From: an uncultured Ignavibacteria bacterium
GTDB taxonomy: Bacteria; Bacteroidota; Ignavibacteria; Ch128b
Assembly: GCA_937944105.1 (NCBI GenBank)
Contig: CALDZP010000003.1
Coordinates: 29,480-93,479, forward strand
Length of the DNA stretch: 64,000 nt
Direction of reading: 5' to 3'
Shown here: piece by piece, positions 28,345 to 37,318 of the stretch
Layout: each line of letters begins with the position of its first letter
Numbering within the stretch: the stretch's first letter is position 1
Translations under genes and position numbers: made by a program
The notes under the pieces: generated by a model
What the model was told of the DNA's origin: nothing
What the model saw: only the letters and a program-made list of their open reading frames with translations
The model's database searches: none

Positions 28345-28472
28345 ATATTATAGTTTTAATATTTTCCTTCATCTCAATCTTAATCTATTAAAATGCTAAC
28401 AAAATTAAATAAATTGGAAGTAAAATTCTCTTTTAATGTCTAATTCGGTAGGAACATTATAAGTAATAAAAA

Positions 28473-29210
28473 CTATTCTGATTTTACAACAATTCCATCA
28501 ATATTGAATTTGTTTTTTATCACTAATGCTTCATTCCTTGCAGATGCTTCAGAATCAAAATTACCAATCAGAACAATAAAGAGTTTTTTACCATTTACGA
28601 ATTTTTCTTTTATTCGGGATTCATATCCCGAAAATTGTGAAGCAAATTTTAAGGCATTTGTTTCAGTGGAAAACGCTCCAACCTGGATGGTAAAATTTTT
28701 TGAGGAGTGTGATTCTAAATTATCACTTTGAGTGTTAGTTTGATTTGTATTACTTAGATGTTTCTGCTCAAATTTTAGTGAAGTCTCAAATCTGGAGGAT
28801 GTATTATTCTCTCTCTTAATTAAATTTAAAAACTCCGAATCAGGGAAAGATTCTCTTAGCATTCTAGCATATTTATCAGATTCATTGAAATCACCACGAG
28901 AATAATAATATTGATAAAGTCTAAACAAAGCATCGTCTTTAAATTCAGATTCATCACTAGAAAAGGCAACCTCCCGATAAAGTTTTGATGCTTCATTACC
29001 ATCTTCACTTAGAACAGCTTTTAGAAATTTTACAGAAGGTGAGTTAGGATTATCTTTCTCAAGACTCATTAAAATGATACGAGCTTTATCCACCTCCCCT
29101 TTTTCAATATCTAAAATTATTTTTTTTAAATCGATATTTTGTGCAAAAACCAAATTATAAGCGCAAAATGTGATGGTCAGAAAAAAAATTAAAAAATTAA
29201 TTTTGTTCAT
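28473..29210 (-). CDS. SPOR-domain secreted protein
   Basis: This is an exported protein of about 245 residues. It has a signal peptide ('INFLIFFLTITFCAYNLVFA'), a helical TPR-like region in the middle ('DALFRLYQYYYSRGDFNESD'), and a C-terminal SPOR domain ('FTIQVGAFSTETNALKFASQ' to the end) that binds denuded glycan strands of peptidoglycan. The ORF-track start at 29312 lies inside miaB. The ATG at 29210 gives the signal peptide at the N-terminus and a 14-bp overlap with miaB. A role in the cell wall or at the division site is inferred. Confidence 0.83.
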   Translation of the reverse strand: MNKINFLIFFLTITFCAYNLVFAQNIDLKKIILDIEKGEVDKARIILMSLEKDNPNSPSVKFLKAVLSEDGNEASKLYREVAFSSDESEFKDDALFRLYQYYYSRGDFNESDKYARMLRESFPDSEFLNLIKRENNTSSRFETSLKFEQKHLSNTNQTNTQSDNLESHSSKNFTIQVGAFSTETNALKFASQFSGYESRIKEKFVNGKKLFIVLIGNFDSEASARNEALVIKNKFNIDGIVVKSE

Positions 29211-30555
29211 ACAGATTTTGTAAGGAAGGATTTTTTTCAATTTTTTCAACTTCATCAGCAAATAAAGTTGCTGAATTTGCGCGTACAATTTTGGCAGAAC
29301 AATAATCACCAATTTTCAGATTTTCCTTTGGTAAAATAACTATTTTATTAGTATCAGTTCTTCCCATATAAAAATCTCTTGATTTTTTACTATAATCCTC
29401 AACCAATACCTCAACTTTTTGACCAATCATTTTTTGATTTATTTCGTAAGAGATTTTTTGCTGCAATTCAATTATTTCGTTTAATCTCCTGGTTTTGATA
29501 TCATCTGGAACATCATCTCCCATTTCCCAGGCTTTGGTTCTTTCACGAGGAGAATACTTAAACATAAAAGCTCCATCATATTTAACTTCACGTAAAACTT
29601 CCAAAGTCATTTTGTGATCTTCTTCTGTTTCAGTAGGAAATCCAGCAATAATATCAGTTGAAAAACTAACGCCAGGAATAACTTTTCTAGCTTTTTCGAT
29701 TCTTTCCAGATAATGTTCGACAGTATAAGTTCTATTCATAAGTTTTAATATACGATTTGAACCAGATTGAATTGGAAGATGAATATAATTACAAATATTA
29801 TCGTGCTCTGCAATAGTATAGATCAATTTATCTGAAAAATCTTGTGGATGTGATGTGGTAAATCTAACCCTCATATCTGGAGCAGCTTTAGCAACTGCTG
29901 ATAGTAAATCAGCAAAATCATAATCACCATCGCGATATGAATTAACATTCTGTCCTAGTAAATTAACTTCTCTAAAGCCTCTTTGATGAAGAGCTTTTAC
30001 TTCATTAACAATGCTCTGAAGTGGTCTGCTTCGTTCTCTTCCTCTGGTAAAAGGAACAACACAAAAAGTACAAAATTTATCACAACCTCTCATAACAGCA
30101 ATCCAGGCAGAAATCCCATCCTCTCGATAAGGTTCAATATCATCGTAAGTCTCTGTCTTACTTAATCTAACAGCAATTCCTTTCTCGCCAATCAATGCAT
30201 TATCAATTAATTCTGGGATTCTTCTATATTCATCAGGACCAACAATCAAATCAACGATTTTTTCTTCTTCAATAAGTTTTGATCTTAATCGTTCAGCCAT
30301 ACAACCAAGAATTCCGACAACGAGATTGGGGCGATATTTTTTTATTGCTCTAAATGACCCAAGACGACCATAAATTCTTTCCTCTGCATGTTCACGTATT
30401 GCACAGGTGTTAATCAAAACGATATCAGCTTGATCAGCATCATTAATTAATTCATAACCATTTTTTAATAAAACTCCTTGTACAATTTCTGTATCAGCGA
30501 GGTTCATCTGACATCCGTAAGTCTCTATATAAATCTTTTGCTTATTCATCGTCAT
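29197..30555 (-). CDS. miaB: tRNA-2-methylthio-N6-dimethylallyladenosine synthase MiaB
   Basis: This radical-SAM methylthiotransferase modifies A37 of tRNAs reading UNN codons. 'IYIETYGCQMNLADTEIV' opens the UPF0004 domain, 'RGCDKFCTFCVVPFTRGRER' holds the CxxxCxxC cluster, and a TRAM domain closes the protein. That order and the 'YGCQMN' motif assign it to MiaB rather than RimO. The ORF-track start is 27 codons too early. ATGs at 30555 or 30549 fit the family N-terminus, and I give the first. Confidence 0.95.
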   Translation of the reverse strand: MTMNKQKIYIETYGCQMNLADTEIVQGVLLKNGYELINDADQADIVLINTCAIREHAEERIYGRLGSFRAIKKYRPNLVVGILGCMAERLRSKLIEEEKIVDLIVGPDEYRRIPELIDNALIGEKGIAVRLSKTETYDDIEPYREDGISAWIAVMRGCDKFCTFCVVPFTRGRERSRPLQSIVNEVKALHQRGFREVNLLGQNVNSYRDGDYDFADLLSAVAKAAPDMRVRFTTSHPQDFSDKLIYTIAEHDNICNYIHLPIQSGSNRILKLMNRTYTVEHYLERIEKARKVIPGVSFSTDIIAGFPTETEEDHKMTLEVLREVKYDGAFMFKYSPRERTKAWEMGDDVPDDIKTRRLNEIIELQQKISYEINQKMIGQKVEVLVEDYSKKSRDFYMGRTDTNKIVILPKENLKIGDYCSAKIVRANSATLFADEVEKIEKNPSLQNLYEQN

Positions 30556-30605
30556 TTTTTTATAATATTCCTTATTATTTAGTGGGATAAATGATTCTTG
30601 ATTAG

Positions 30606-30640
30606 CAAATTTAATTCTTTGAAGATACTTTAACAAAGCA
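30606..30640 (-). promoter_or_regulatory. Candidate Bacteroidota-type promoter of miaB
   Basis: On the minus strand, TAAATTTG (30606-30613) matches the TAnnTTTG -7 element. A TTTG lies 20 bp further upstream, within the 17-23 bp spacing of the Bacteroidota -33/-7 promoter. The element ends about 50 bp before the miaB ATG. The region is very AT-rich, so chance matches occur, and I cannot say whether this lineage uses the same consensus. Confidence 0.35.
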
Positions 30641-30861
30641 AAAAAGTTTCTATTAATATAAGCTTTAATTCTTAAAAATTCCTTTGAAAACCTAAAACTG
30701 TCAAAAACTCTGCTAATAAAACAATTAAAGAAAAACTTTATAATTTTAATTTCTTCAAGTGACTCATTAATTCATACTCTTACAGTTAAAATTTGATTTA
30801 TGATGGGGTTTAAAAATGAAAAACTAAAACTAAAAAATAACTATGAAAATCATTAATTAAA

Positions 30862-30888
30862 AAAAGTCCCGCCAACGGCGGGACTTTT
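30862..30888 (-). terminator. Rho-independent terminator of the multiheme cytochrome gene
   Basis: A perfect 12-bp inverted repeat (AAAAGTCCCGCC / GGCGGGACTTTT) with a 3-base loop lies about 20 bp after the cytochrome stop codon. On the minus strand it is followed by a run of seven T. It is the strongest GC-rich hairpin in the window. It ends transcription before the miaB promoter region. Confidence 0.9.
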
Positions 30889-30910
30889 AGATCTAACCTC
30901 CCCACAAGGC

Positions 30911-33001
30911 TTACTTCAATAGCACCATTTTCTTAGTTGCCTGGAATGATGGTGTTTCCATTCTGTAAAGATAAACACCACTTGAAACCTTCTGCCCACG
31001 ATTATCCTCCCCATTCCAGGTAACTTTATACACACCGGGAGTCAAATTATCATCAACAAGTACTCTAACTAATTTACCGATAGAATTATAAATCGCAATT
31101 CGAACCTTTTCAGTTTTTGGAATAGCGAATTTAATTTCCGTGCTTGGGTTGAAGGGATTAGGATAGTTCTGATTTAATTCAAAAACTGATGGAATATTAT
31201 TATCAACCACTTCAACGCCAGTAAGTATTGCAATTGATTTTCTTAAAACATCAATTGTAAATTTTGTGTTATGTAATCCATAGCTATGATCGCCATAAAT
31301 CATTCGATAGTTGAAATAGGCTTTTCGCATATTTAAATTGTTGGCATCTCTGATCATTTGCCAGTTAATCGAATCTAATCCAACGGGTGGTAATGCCATT
31401 GCCAAATTTTTCATTAAACCTTTTACTTCATTTCTTACGCTTTCAATAGTACCATCACCATCAAAATCTGCCGCAGCGATAAAATCATCAAAGCTTTGAA
31501 TTTGTGGTCCATGGCAACCCTGGCAGGCTTTAACGTGCTCATAACCAGTTTCAGGATCGGTCAGACGCATTGAGTGTCCACCAATTTTATCACGAGTTAC
31601 AGTACCTGTATCTGTTGTTGCATACATATGGCAACCAACGCAACCATCCTGAACTACATATTTATGGTTTGAGCTAATAAAACCAGTTCCGAAATCTGCA
31701 GCATTCTTACCAAGGAAAACATCCCCTTGAGTTGAATAATGTGGACCCCAGTGTGCTGAAGTTACTTGAGTTTGTGAGAATGATTGTGCTTCTCTTCTTC
31801 CGATATGGCAACCCATACAGAGTTTACCTTTCCCACCCAGAGTAATTTGTTCACCAGTTGCAAGTGTATCAGAGCCAACTGGAATGATTCTTAAATCATA
31901 TGGTTGATTATTCCCATGAGGATCATGGCAAGTTGGGCATCCAATATGAGTTAGTTGAGCTTGTATCATGCCTTTTGTATCAGTCTTTAATCCTTTTGTG
32001 AAATTGATAAAACCTCGACCATCATGGCAACGAATGCAATTATTAAGTGAATTGCTCATATAATCAGGTCCAGAACTTTGAGCAAATGAGACTGTCCACA
32101 CTGGGTTAGAATGACCAGAATTTTCCCATTGAGCATAACGATTATATCTCCAGGGTTCATCATGGCATTGACCGCAAACACCAGATTTATATGAAATAGA
32201 GGTTTTTTCCTTGCTTCCTCCCATCGTATGTTCACTACCAGCGCCATGACAATTCTCACAACCAATTGTTGCAAATTGAACAAGTGATGGGTATCTTGTT
32301 TTTAATGAATCCCAATTACCTGGTTTTGCTGGCGCATAATTAGTCCAGCTCCAACCAAGTTGAGCAGCAACATCATCAAAACCGTTGTTGTTTGCAGCTA
32401 AATCGTGGTTATATCCAACTGTATGACACTTAAAACAATTACTTGAATAATAGACAGGATTACCATCGATACCTTTCTTAAATCTAGTTGCGTGTCCTGA
32501 TTCTTTCCATTTATTGAAAATATCAACAAATTTTGGCATCGCTGAATGGCATGACATACAATTTGGATATGTAGCCGCAACTCCATCAAAATTACCAACA
32601 CCAACATATTTTGCTGCATATATGGTTATTGTAGTGTCATCTGTTCCAGAAGCTGTGGTAATTGTCAATTTAACATTATAAGCACCAGTTTTGTCAGCTA
32701 GAAAATATGCCCAGCTATTATCTGAATATGGATATGTGAAAGCAGCTACTGAACCAACTGGTTTGGAGGTAAATTCCCAAACCGCATTTGTTATTGGTTC
32801 AGCGTTCCCAATATTTTGAGCAGAAAGATAAACATAAGTCTCAGCTCCAACTACCGGTAATCCACTTGATACCGATTGTGTTGGGAAACCCAATTTATGT
32901 AATCTTTCCGGTGTAATTGGTTCTATTATGATGTTTGCCCTTTGGGCAAAGCCCATAACAACCAAACAAAACAATGTTAATAATGTATATATCCTTTTCA
33001 T
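30911..33001 (-). CDS. Nine-heme c-type cytochrome with T9SS sorting domain
   Basis: This is a large secreted protein of about 696 residues from an ATG with GGGAG upstream (the ORF-track start lacks one). After the signal peptide (ending MGFAQ) comes an Ig/PKD-like segment, then nine CxxCH heme-binding motifs: CMSCH, CFKCH, CENCH, CGQCH, CIRCH, CPTCH, CMGCH, CVGCH and CQGCH. The C-terminal ~85 residues form a type IX sorting domain starting 'QNYPNPFNPSTEI'. It should therefore be exported to the cell surface or outside. An electron-transfer role is likely. It has no adjacent oxidoreductase partners. Confidence 0.88.
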   Translation of the reverse strand: MKRIYTLLTLFCLVVMGFAQRANIIIEPITPERLHKLGFPTQSVSSGLPVVGAETYVYLSAQNIGNAEPITNAVWEFTSKPVGSVAAFTYPYSDNSWAYFLADKTGAYNVKLTITTASGTDDTTITIYAAKYVGVGNFDGVAATYPNCMSCHSAMPKFVDIFNKWKESGHATRFKKGIDGNPVYYSSNCFKCHTVGYNHDLAANNNGFDDVAAQLGWSWTNYAPAKPGNWDSLKTRYPSLVQFATIGCENCHGAGSEHTMGGSKEKTSISYKSGVCGQCHDEPWRYNRYAQWENSGHSNPVWTVSFAQSSGPDYMSNSLNNCIRCHDGRGFINFTKGLKTDTKGMIQAQLTHIGCPTCHDPHGNNQPYDLRIIPVGSDTLATGEQITLGGKGKLCMGCHIGRREAQSFSQTQVTSAHWGPHYSTQGDVFLGKNAADFGTGFISSNHKYVVQDGCVGCHMYATTDTGTVTRDKIGGHSMRLTDPETGYEHVKACQGCHGPQIQSFDDFIAAADFDGDGTIESVRNEVKGLMKNLAMALPPVGLDSINWQMIRDANNLNMRKAYFNYRMIYGDHSYGLHNTKFTIDVLRKSIAILTGVEVVDNNIPSVFELNQNYPNPFNPSTEIKFAIPKTEKVRIAIYNSIGKLVRVLVDDNLTPGVYKVTWNGEDNRGQKVSSGVYLYRMETPSFQATKKMVLLK

Positions 33002-33617
33002 AGTTCTCTCCCGTTTTTTTATTTTTATATCCAAAATTCATTCCAAGTATCAATTTTTGAAAGGCAATTAATATTATTCTTTTTTCACTGCTTGCATTAA
33101 TATCTTCTATCATATTTGAAAAAAAGTAGAGTTCCATTTATCAAAATTGAATTTATTGATTTTAATTTTTTATCTACACTTACTAAAGAATTGAAATAAA
33201 TTTTATATTTATAAATGCTAACTTTTTACAAGTCAAACTCTAAAATTATTTTATAGTTTTCTTGTATGGGGAAAATTTTTTATAAAAAGTTCAGCGGTTT
33301 TTTGAATTAGTTCCGCAAGTAAATTCTTAAAAAAGTAAATTCTAAAAATTATTTGAGAATTCTCACTTTAATAAATCTATCTTAAATAAATTTATCCTGA
33401 TAATTTTTTTTGTTAAATCTTTCTTAAACAAAAGAACAAATCCTAAAATTTATCGCATCTCCTGATTAAAACTTTTTTCAAAAACAATTAATACTAACCA
33501 ATGAAATAATACGATATTCAAAATTTCAAATTTTATCATACATTTGTGGATGAAATTCTTATTTTATGATATTCAAATAAAAAATTTTCAATTATAATGT
33601 AAATCATAGATATAGAT
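33002..33617. other. AT-rich divergent intergenic region
   Basis: This 616-bp region separates the leftward cytochrome gene from the rightward surE gene and must carry both promoters. No ORF with coding character is visible; the 80-aa track ORF is a shadow. GATATTCAAA occurs twice, near 33514 and 33568, at about 54-bp spacing. The motif TGTGGATGA near 33546 is one base off a DnaA box. None of this is strong evidence. Confidence 0.4.
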
Positions 33618-34385
33618 ATGGCTAAGAAATATAAAATATTAGTTTCAAACGACGATGGAATTTATTCCGAAGGAATTATTGCTCTTCGAGAAGCAATGTC
33701 TGAACTGGGAGAAGTTTATGTATATGCGCCTCATAAACAGCAAAGTGCTGTTGGGCATGCAATTACTACTCATTTACCTTTAAGAGTAAATCCTTATTAT
33801 ATGAATGGAGATTTCTTTGGTTACGCAGTTACTGGTACACCGGCAGATTGTGTTAAGCTGGCTGTCACAACCCACATGAAAGAGAAACCAGATCTAATTG
33901 TCTCCGGAATTAATCACGGTTCAAATGCCGCAATTAATGTAATTTATAGTGGTACTGTATCTGCAGCTACCGAAGGAACAATCCTTGGGATTCCATCCAT
34001 AGCTTTTAGTTTAACCACATATGTTGATTTTGATTTTACCTATTCTAAAAAAGTTGCAAAGATAATCGCTTCTGCTGTGTTGAAGAATGGTATTCCACCG
34101 GGAGTACTGTTAAATGTAAATATACCACCAGTACCTGAAGAACAAATTAAAGGGATTAAGGTTACAAAGCAGGGTAAATCAAGATGGAATGATTATTTTG
34201 AGAAAAGGGTTGACCCTCAAAATAGAGAATATTATTGGTTAACAGGTCAAATGAATAATATTGAAGATGATGAAGATTCAGATATTAAAGCAATTCAGCA
34301 AAATTATGTTTCTGTGACGCCGATTCAATTCGATCTCACAGCTTATGAGTTTCTTGAAACTCTTAAAAAGTGGGAATTCAAATAA
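33618..34385 (+). CDS. surE: 5'/3'-nucleotidase SurE
   Basis: This is a metal-dependent nucleoside monophosphate phosphatase of 255 residues. 'ILVSNDDGIYSEGI' holds the two adjacent metal-binding aspartates. 'VSGINHGSNAAINVIYSGTV' holds the conserved asparagine and the substrate loop, and 'AVTGTPADCVK' is also family-typical. Length and motif order match. It removes the phosphate of nucleoside 5'- or 3'-monophosphates, and its physiological role is survival in stationary phase. It is 20 bp ahead of the VWA-like gene. Confidence 0.96.
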   Translation: MAKKYKILVSNDDGIYSEGIIALREAMSELGEVYVYAPHKQQSAVGHAITTHLPLRVNPYYMNGDFFGYAVTGTPADCVKLAVTTHMKEKPDLIVSGINHGSNAAINVIYSGTVSAATEGTILGIPSIAFSLTTYVDFDFTYSKKVAKIIASAVLKNGIPPGVLLNVNIPPVPEEQIKGIKVTKQGKSRWNDYFEKRVDPQNREYYWLTGQMNNIEDDEDSDIKAIQQNYVSVTPIQFDLTAYEFLETLKKWEFK

Positions 34386-34405
34386 AATCTTTATATATAA
34401 TCACT

Positions 34406-36544
34406 ATGAATTTTAAATTAATTTTTTCATACCCCGAATTACTTTTACTTTCAATAATTCTGTTAATTCTCATTGGTACGTATATTTACTATAGAAAAAC
34501 TACTCCTGATTTAAATAGAGCTGATAAAATCTTATTAGCTCTCTTTCGTTTGATTGTTTTAATTGTATTAATTTTCTCTACTGGTGAGCTTGCTATTGAA
34601 TCTATTTCTACAAATTTAGAATATCCTGTAACAGCGATTTTAGTTGATGATTCAAAAAGTATGTCTATCGAAAAAGATGAAATACAGGATAAAATGAGAA
34701 AAATTATTAATAAACTGGCTAAATCCAAATATAAATTTGAATTAATAAAATTTAACAGTAAATCATCATTTGTTAATCCAGATTCTCTTGAACAAATAAA
34801 TTTTAATGGTCACTTAACTAATATCTCTTCACCAATAAACGAAATCATAAAAAATAAAAATGAAAAAAATTATCAAAATGTAATTTTAATTACTGATGGA
34901 ATTTATAATTCAGGAGAAAACCCGATCTATTTATCTGAAAAATCAGAGAATCCTTTTTTTATTATTGGAGTTGGTGACCCGAAGCCTAAAATAGATATCT
35001 CAATAAATGATATTCTTACAAATGATTTTGTTTATGCACAAAATCAAACTCCAATTAGAGTTAGCATAAAATCGAATGGTTTTGAAAATCAACAAACAAC
35101 CATTTCTCTTTTCGAAGATAATAAGCTTTTAGATAAACGAAATTTTCAATTGCAAGGCAATTATCAAGAGATAGAATTCTTCTATACACCACAACATGAA
35201 GGTGATAAAAAATTAAGTTTTTCAATTGCCCCACTTAAAGGTGAATATACAGAGAAAAATAATTTTGCCAGTAAATACATAAAGGTACTGAGCAACAAAA
35301 TTAGAGTTCTTACAGTAGCTGGTAAACCTTCATATGATTTAAGCTTTATTAATCAATCAATCAAATCAAATAAAGATTTCCAATTAGAAACATTAATTGA
35401 AAAACCCAATGGTGAGTTTTATCCTCTTTTTAATAACGAAAGATTTATTGATTCGGCTGATATAATTTTATTTATTGGATTCCCTGCATCAATAAATTCT
35501 GAAAGACTGATAAAAAAAATCTACAATAAAATAGAAAAAGATAATACACCACTTTTCATTTTAATTAATCCAGATACAGATTTTAATCGATTGAGTCTTT
35601 TTAAGTCCTATTTACCTTTTGATTGGCGATCGGCATTTGGTACAGCCTCACAAGTTCTAATTGATGTACCGGAAGACAAAAGTAAAAACGAGATTATCAA
35701 TCTCGGACAAGATAACTCTGCCAATTTATGGAATAATTTCCCACCAATTTATCGAGTTGATAGAGATTTTTTAAGTAAACCCGAATCTGAAATTTTAGCA
35801 TTTTATAAAATTGGTAATACAAGAATTAATCAACCTTTAATTCTTTCCAGAAATTTGAATAAACACAGAAGCATAGCTTTCATTGGATTTAATATATGGC
35901 GACTAAAACTTCTCAACGCTATGAGGGAAGAAGAATCAATTTATTTTGATCGATTTATTAATAATTCAATTAAATGGTTAACGACAAAGAAAATAGAGAA
36001 AAATTTGATTGTAAAACCCCTCAAAAAAATTTTTGATATAAACGAAAAAATAACTTTTACAGCGCAGTTTTATGATGACTCTAATCAACCTGTTGAAAAT
36101 GAACAAATAACTTTAGACATTTATGAAAAAGGAAAAAAGATTATCTCAACACTATTCAAGCCACTTGGTAACGGAATTTATACAGCAGAATTAGAAAATC
36201 TTCAGAACAATGATTATCAATATCTTGCAACAGCTTTACTTTCAGGTAAAAAGTTTCAAGACGAAGGAAAATTTACAGTAACAGAAAGTGAAATTGAATT
36301 TAGAGATTTAACTTTAAGAGAAGATTTATTAAAAAGAATGGCTATGGTTACAAAGGGCTCTTATGTTCATATATCACAATCCGATGAATTTATAAATAAT
36401 CTCCAGAATTATCTCAACAAAAAACCTAAGGAAAAAGAAATCAGCAATGTTTTTTACGCCTGGAATTCGATTTACACATTAATTTTAATCATTTTATTTC
36501 TCTCATTTGAATGGTTTTTGAGAAAGAGATGGGGATTAATGTAA
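34406..36544 (+). CDS. VWA-like membrane protein (BatA-type N-terminal anchor)
   Basis: This protein of about 712 residues has two N-terminal membrane helices ('LLLLSIILLILIGTYIY' and 'LFRLIVLIVLIFST'), a von Willebrand A-like domain ('VTAILVDDSKSMSIEKDE', 'VILITDGIYNSG') and a long extracytoplasmic middle. A glutamine-amidotransferase-like segment may be present. One last helix lies near the C-terminus ('YTLILIILFLSFEWFL'). This layout matches Bacteroidota membrane proteins related to BatA/BatB or aerotolerance proteins. The start is the ATG at 34406, not 34370. Function unknown. Confidence 0.75.
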   Translation: MNFKLIFSYPELLLLSIILLILIGTYIYYRKTTPDLNRADKILLALFRLIVLIVLIFSTGELAIESISTNLEYPVTAILVDDSKSMSIEKDEIQDKMRKIINKLAKSKYKFELIKFNSKSSFVNPDSLEQINFNGHLTNISSPINEIIKNKNEKNYQNVILITDGIYNSGENPIYLSEKSENPFFIIGVGDPKPKIDISINDILTNDFVYAQNQTPIRVSIKSNGFENQQTTISLFEDNKLLDKRNFQLQGNYQEIEFFYTPQHEGDKKLSFSIAPLKGEYTEKNNFASKYIKVLSNKIRVLTVAGKPSYDLSFINQSIKSNKDFQLETLIEKPNGEFYPLFNNERFIDSADIILFIGFPASINSERLIKKIYNKIEKDNTPLFILINPDTDFNRLSLFKSYLPFDWRSAFGTASQVLIDVPEDKSKNEIINLGQDNSANLWNNFPPIYRVDRDFLSKPESEILAFYKIGNTRINQPLILSRNLNKHRSIAFIGFNIWRLKLLNAMREEESIYFDRFINNSIKWLTTKKIEKNLIVKPLKKIFDINEKITFTAQFYDDSNQPVENEQITLDIYEKGKKIISTLFKPLGNGIYTAELENLQNNDYQYLATALLSGKKFQDEGKFTVTESEIEFRDLTLREDLLKRMAMVTKGSYVHISQSDEFINNLQNYLNKKPKEKEISNVFYAWNSIYTLILIILFLSFEWFLRKRWGLM

Positions 36545-37257
36545 ATTTTAAAAATTTCATTCTGGATTTTTTTGATTTCTTCTTTCCGAATTTTTGTCTC
36601 CTCTGCAACAAAAAAATTACAAGAAGTACTTTTTCTCTGTGTTTAGATTGTTTGGGCAAACTTGAACTTTCAAATAAAAAAGATATTAGTGAATTTTATA
36701 ATCATAACTTTGTTCAATCTAAATTGATTACAAATTTTTACTCTAAATTTGAATTTGTAAAAGATGGCTTTTTCCAGAAAATAATTCATCAGTTAAAGTA
36801 TAATGGGAAATCACATATTGGGATATTGTTAGGCAGAGAACTTGGAAAAGACCTTTCTAAACAAAGCTGGTTTGAAGAAATTGATATAATGATACCTGTA
36901 CCAATTCATAGAATTAAAAAATTTATCAGGGGTTATAATCAATCATTATTAATTGTAAAAGGAATTAATCAAATAACTAAAAAATCCTATGATGATAATA
37001 TAATTAAAAGAATAAAAAACACAGAGACACAAACTCATCTTCATCTACATGAGAGAATAGAAAATGTTAAGGATGCTTTTAAAGTTATAAATAAAGGTAA
37101 GGTTCTAAACAAAAAAATTTTAATTGTTGATGATGTCTGTACAACTGGTTCTACAGTCTCTGAAATAGCAAGAACACTGCTTGATGCTGGCGCCAAAGAA
37201 CTTAATCTTGCCACTCTCGCTTTTGTCAAAGAAAAAGATTTTGATATTAAAGTATAA
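36529..37257 (+). CDS. comF: ComF family phosphoribosyltransferase
   Basis: This protein of about 242 residues has an N-terminal zinc ribbon ('CLLCNKKITRSTFSLCLDC') and a C-terminal PRTase domain with the PRPP loop 'ILIVDDVCTTGSTV'. ComF proteins support DNA uptake for natural transformation in some bacteria, and others may serve phosphoribosyl salvage. The ATG at 36529 follows AGAAAGAG and is preferred over 36511. Either start overlaps the upstream gene. 'MIPVPIHRIKKFIRGYNQS' is also typical. Confidence 0.9.
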   Translation: MGINVNFKNFILDFFDFFFPNFCLLCNKKITRSTFSLCLDCLGKLELSNKKDISEFYNHNFVQSKLITNFYSKFEFVKDGFFQKIIHQLKYNGKSHIGILLGRELGKDLSKQSWFEEIDIMIPVPIHRIKKFIRGYNQSLLIVKGINQITKKSYDDNIIKRIKNTETQTHLHLHERIENVKDAFKVINKGKVLNKKILIVDDVCTTGSTVSEIARTLLDAGAKELNLATLAFVKEKDFDIKV

Positions 37258-37318
37258 ATTTAATCTTTCACCTGTGTAGATATTAAACTCAAGTAGATTA
37301 TTTAATTCAGTCTCCCGA

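Noticed and set aside
32895-33137. 80-aa minus-strand ORF over the cytochrome gene start
   Set aside because: It is out of frame with the multiheme gene and its codons lack conserved features.
33514-33580. Repeated GATATTCAAA near surE as an operator pair
   Set aside because: Two copies at 54-bp spacing in very AT-rich DNA; could be chance and there is no supporting regulator.
33035-33617. Divergent AT-rich region as a replication origin
   Set aside because: Only one near-match to a DnaA box, no box cluster and no dnaA or parAB nearby.
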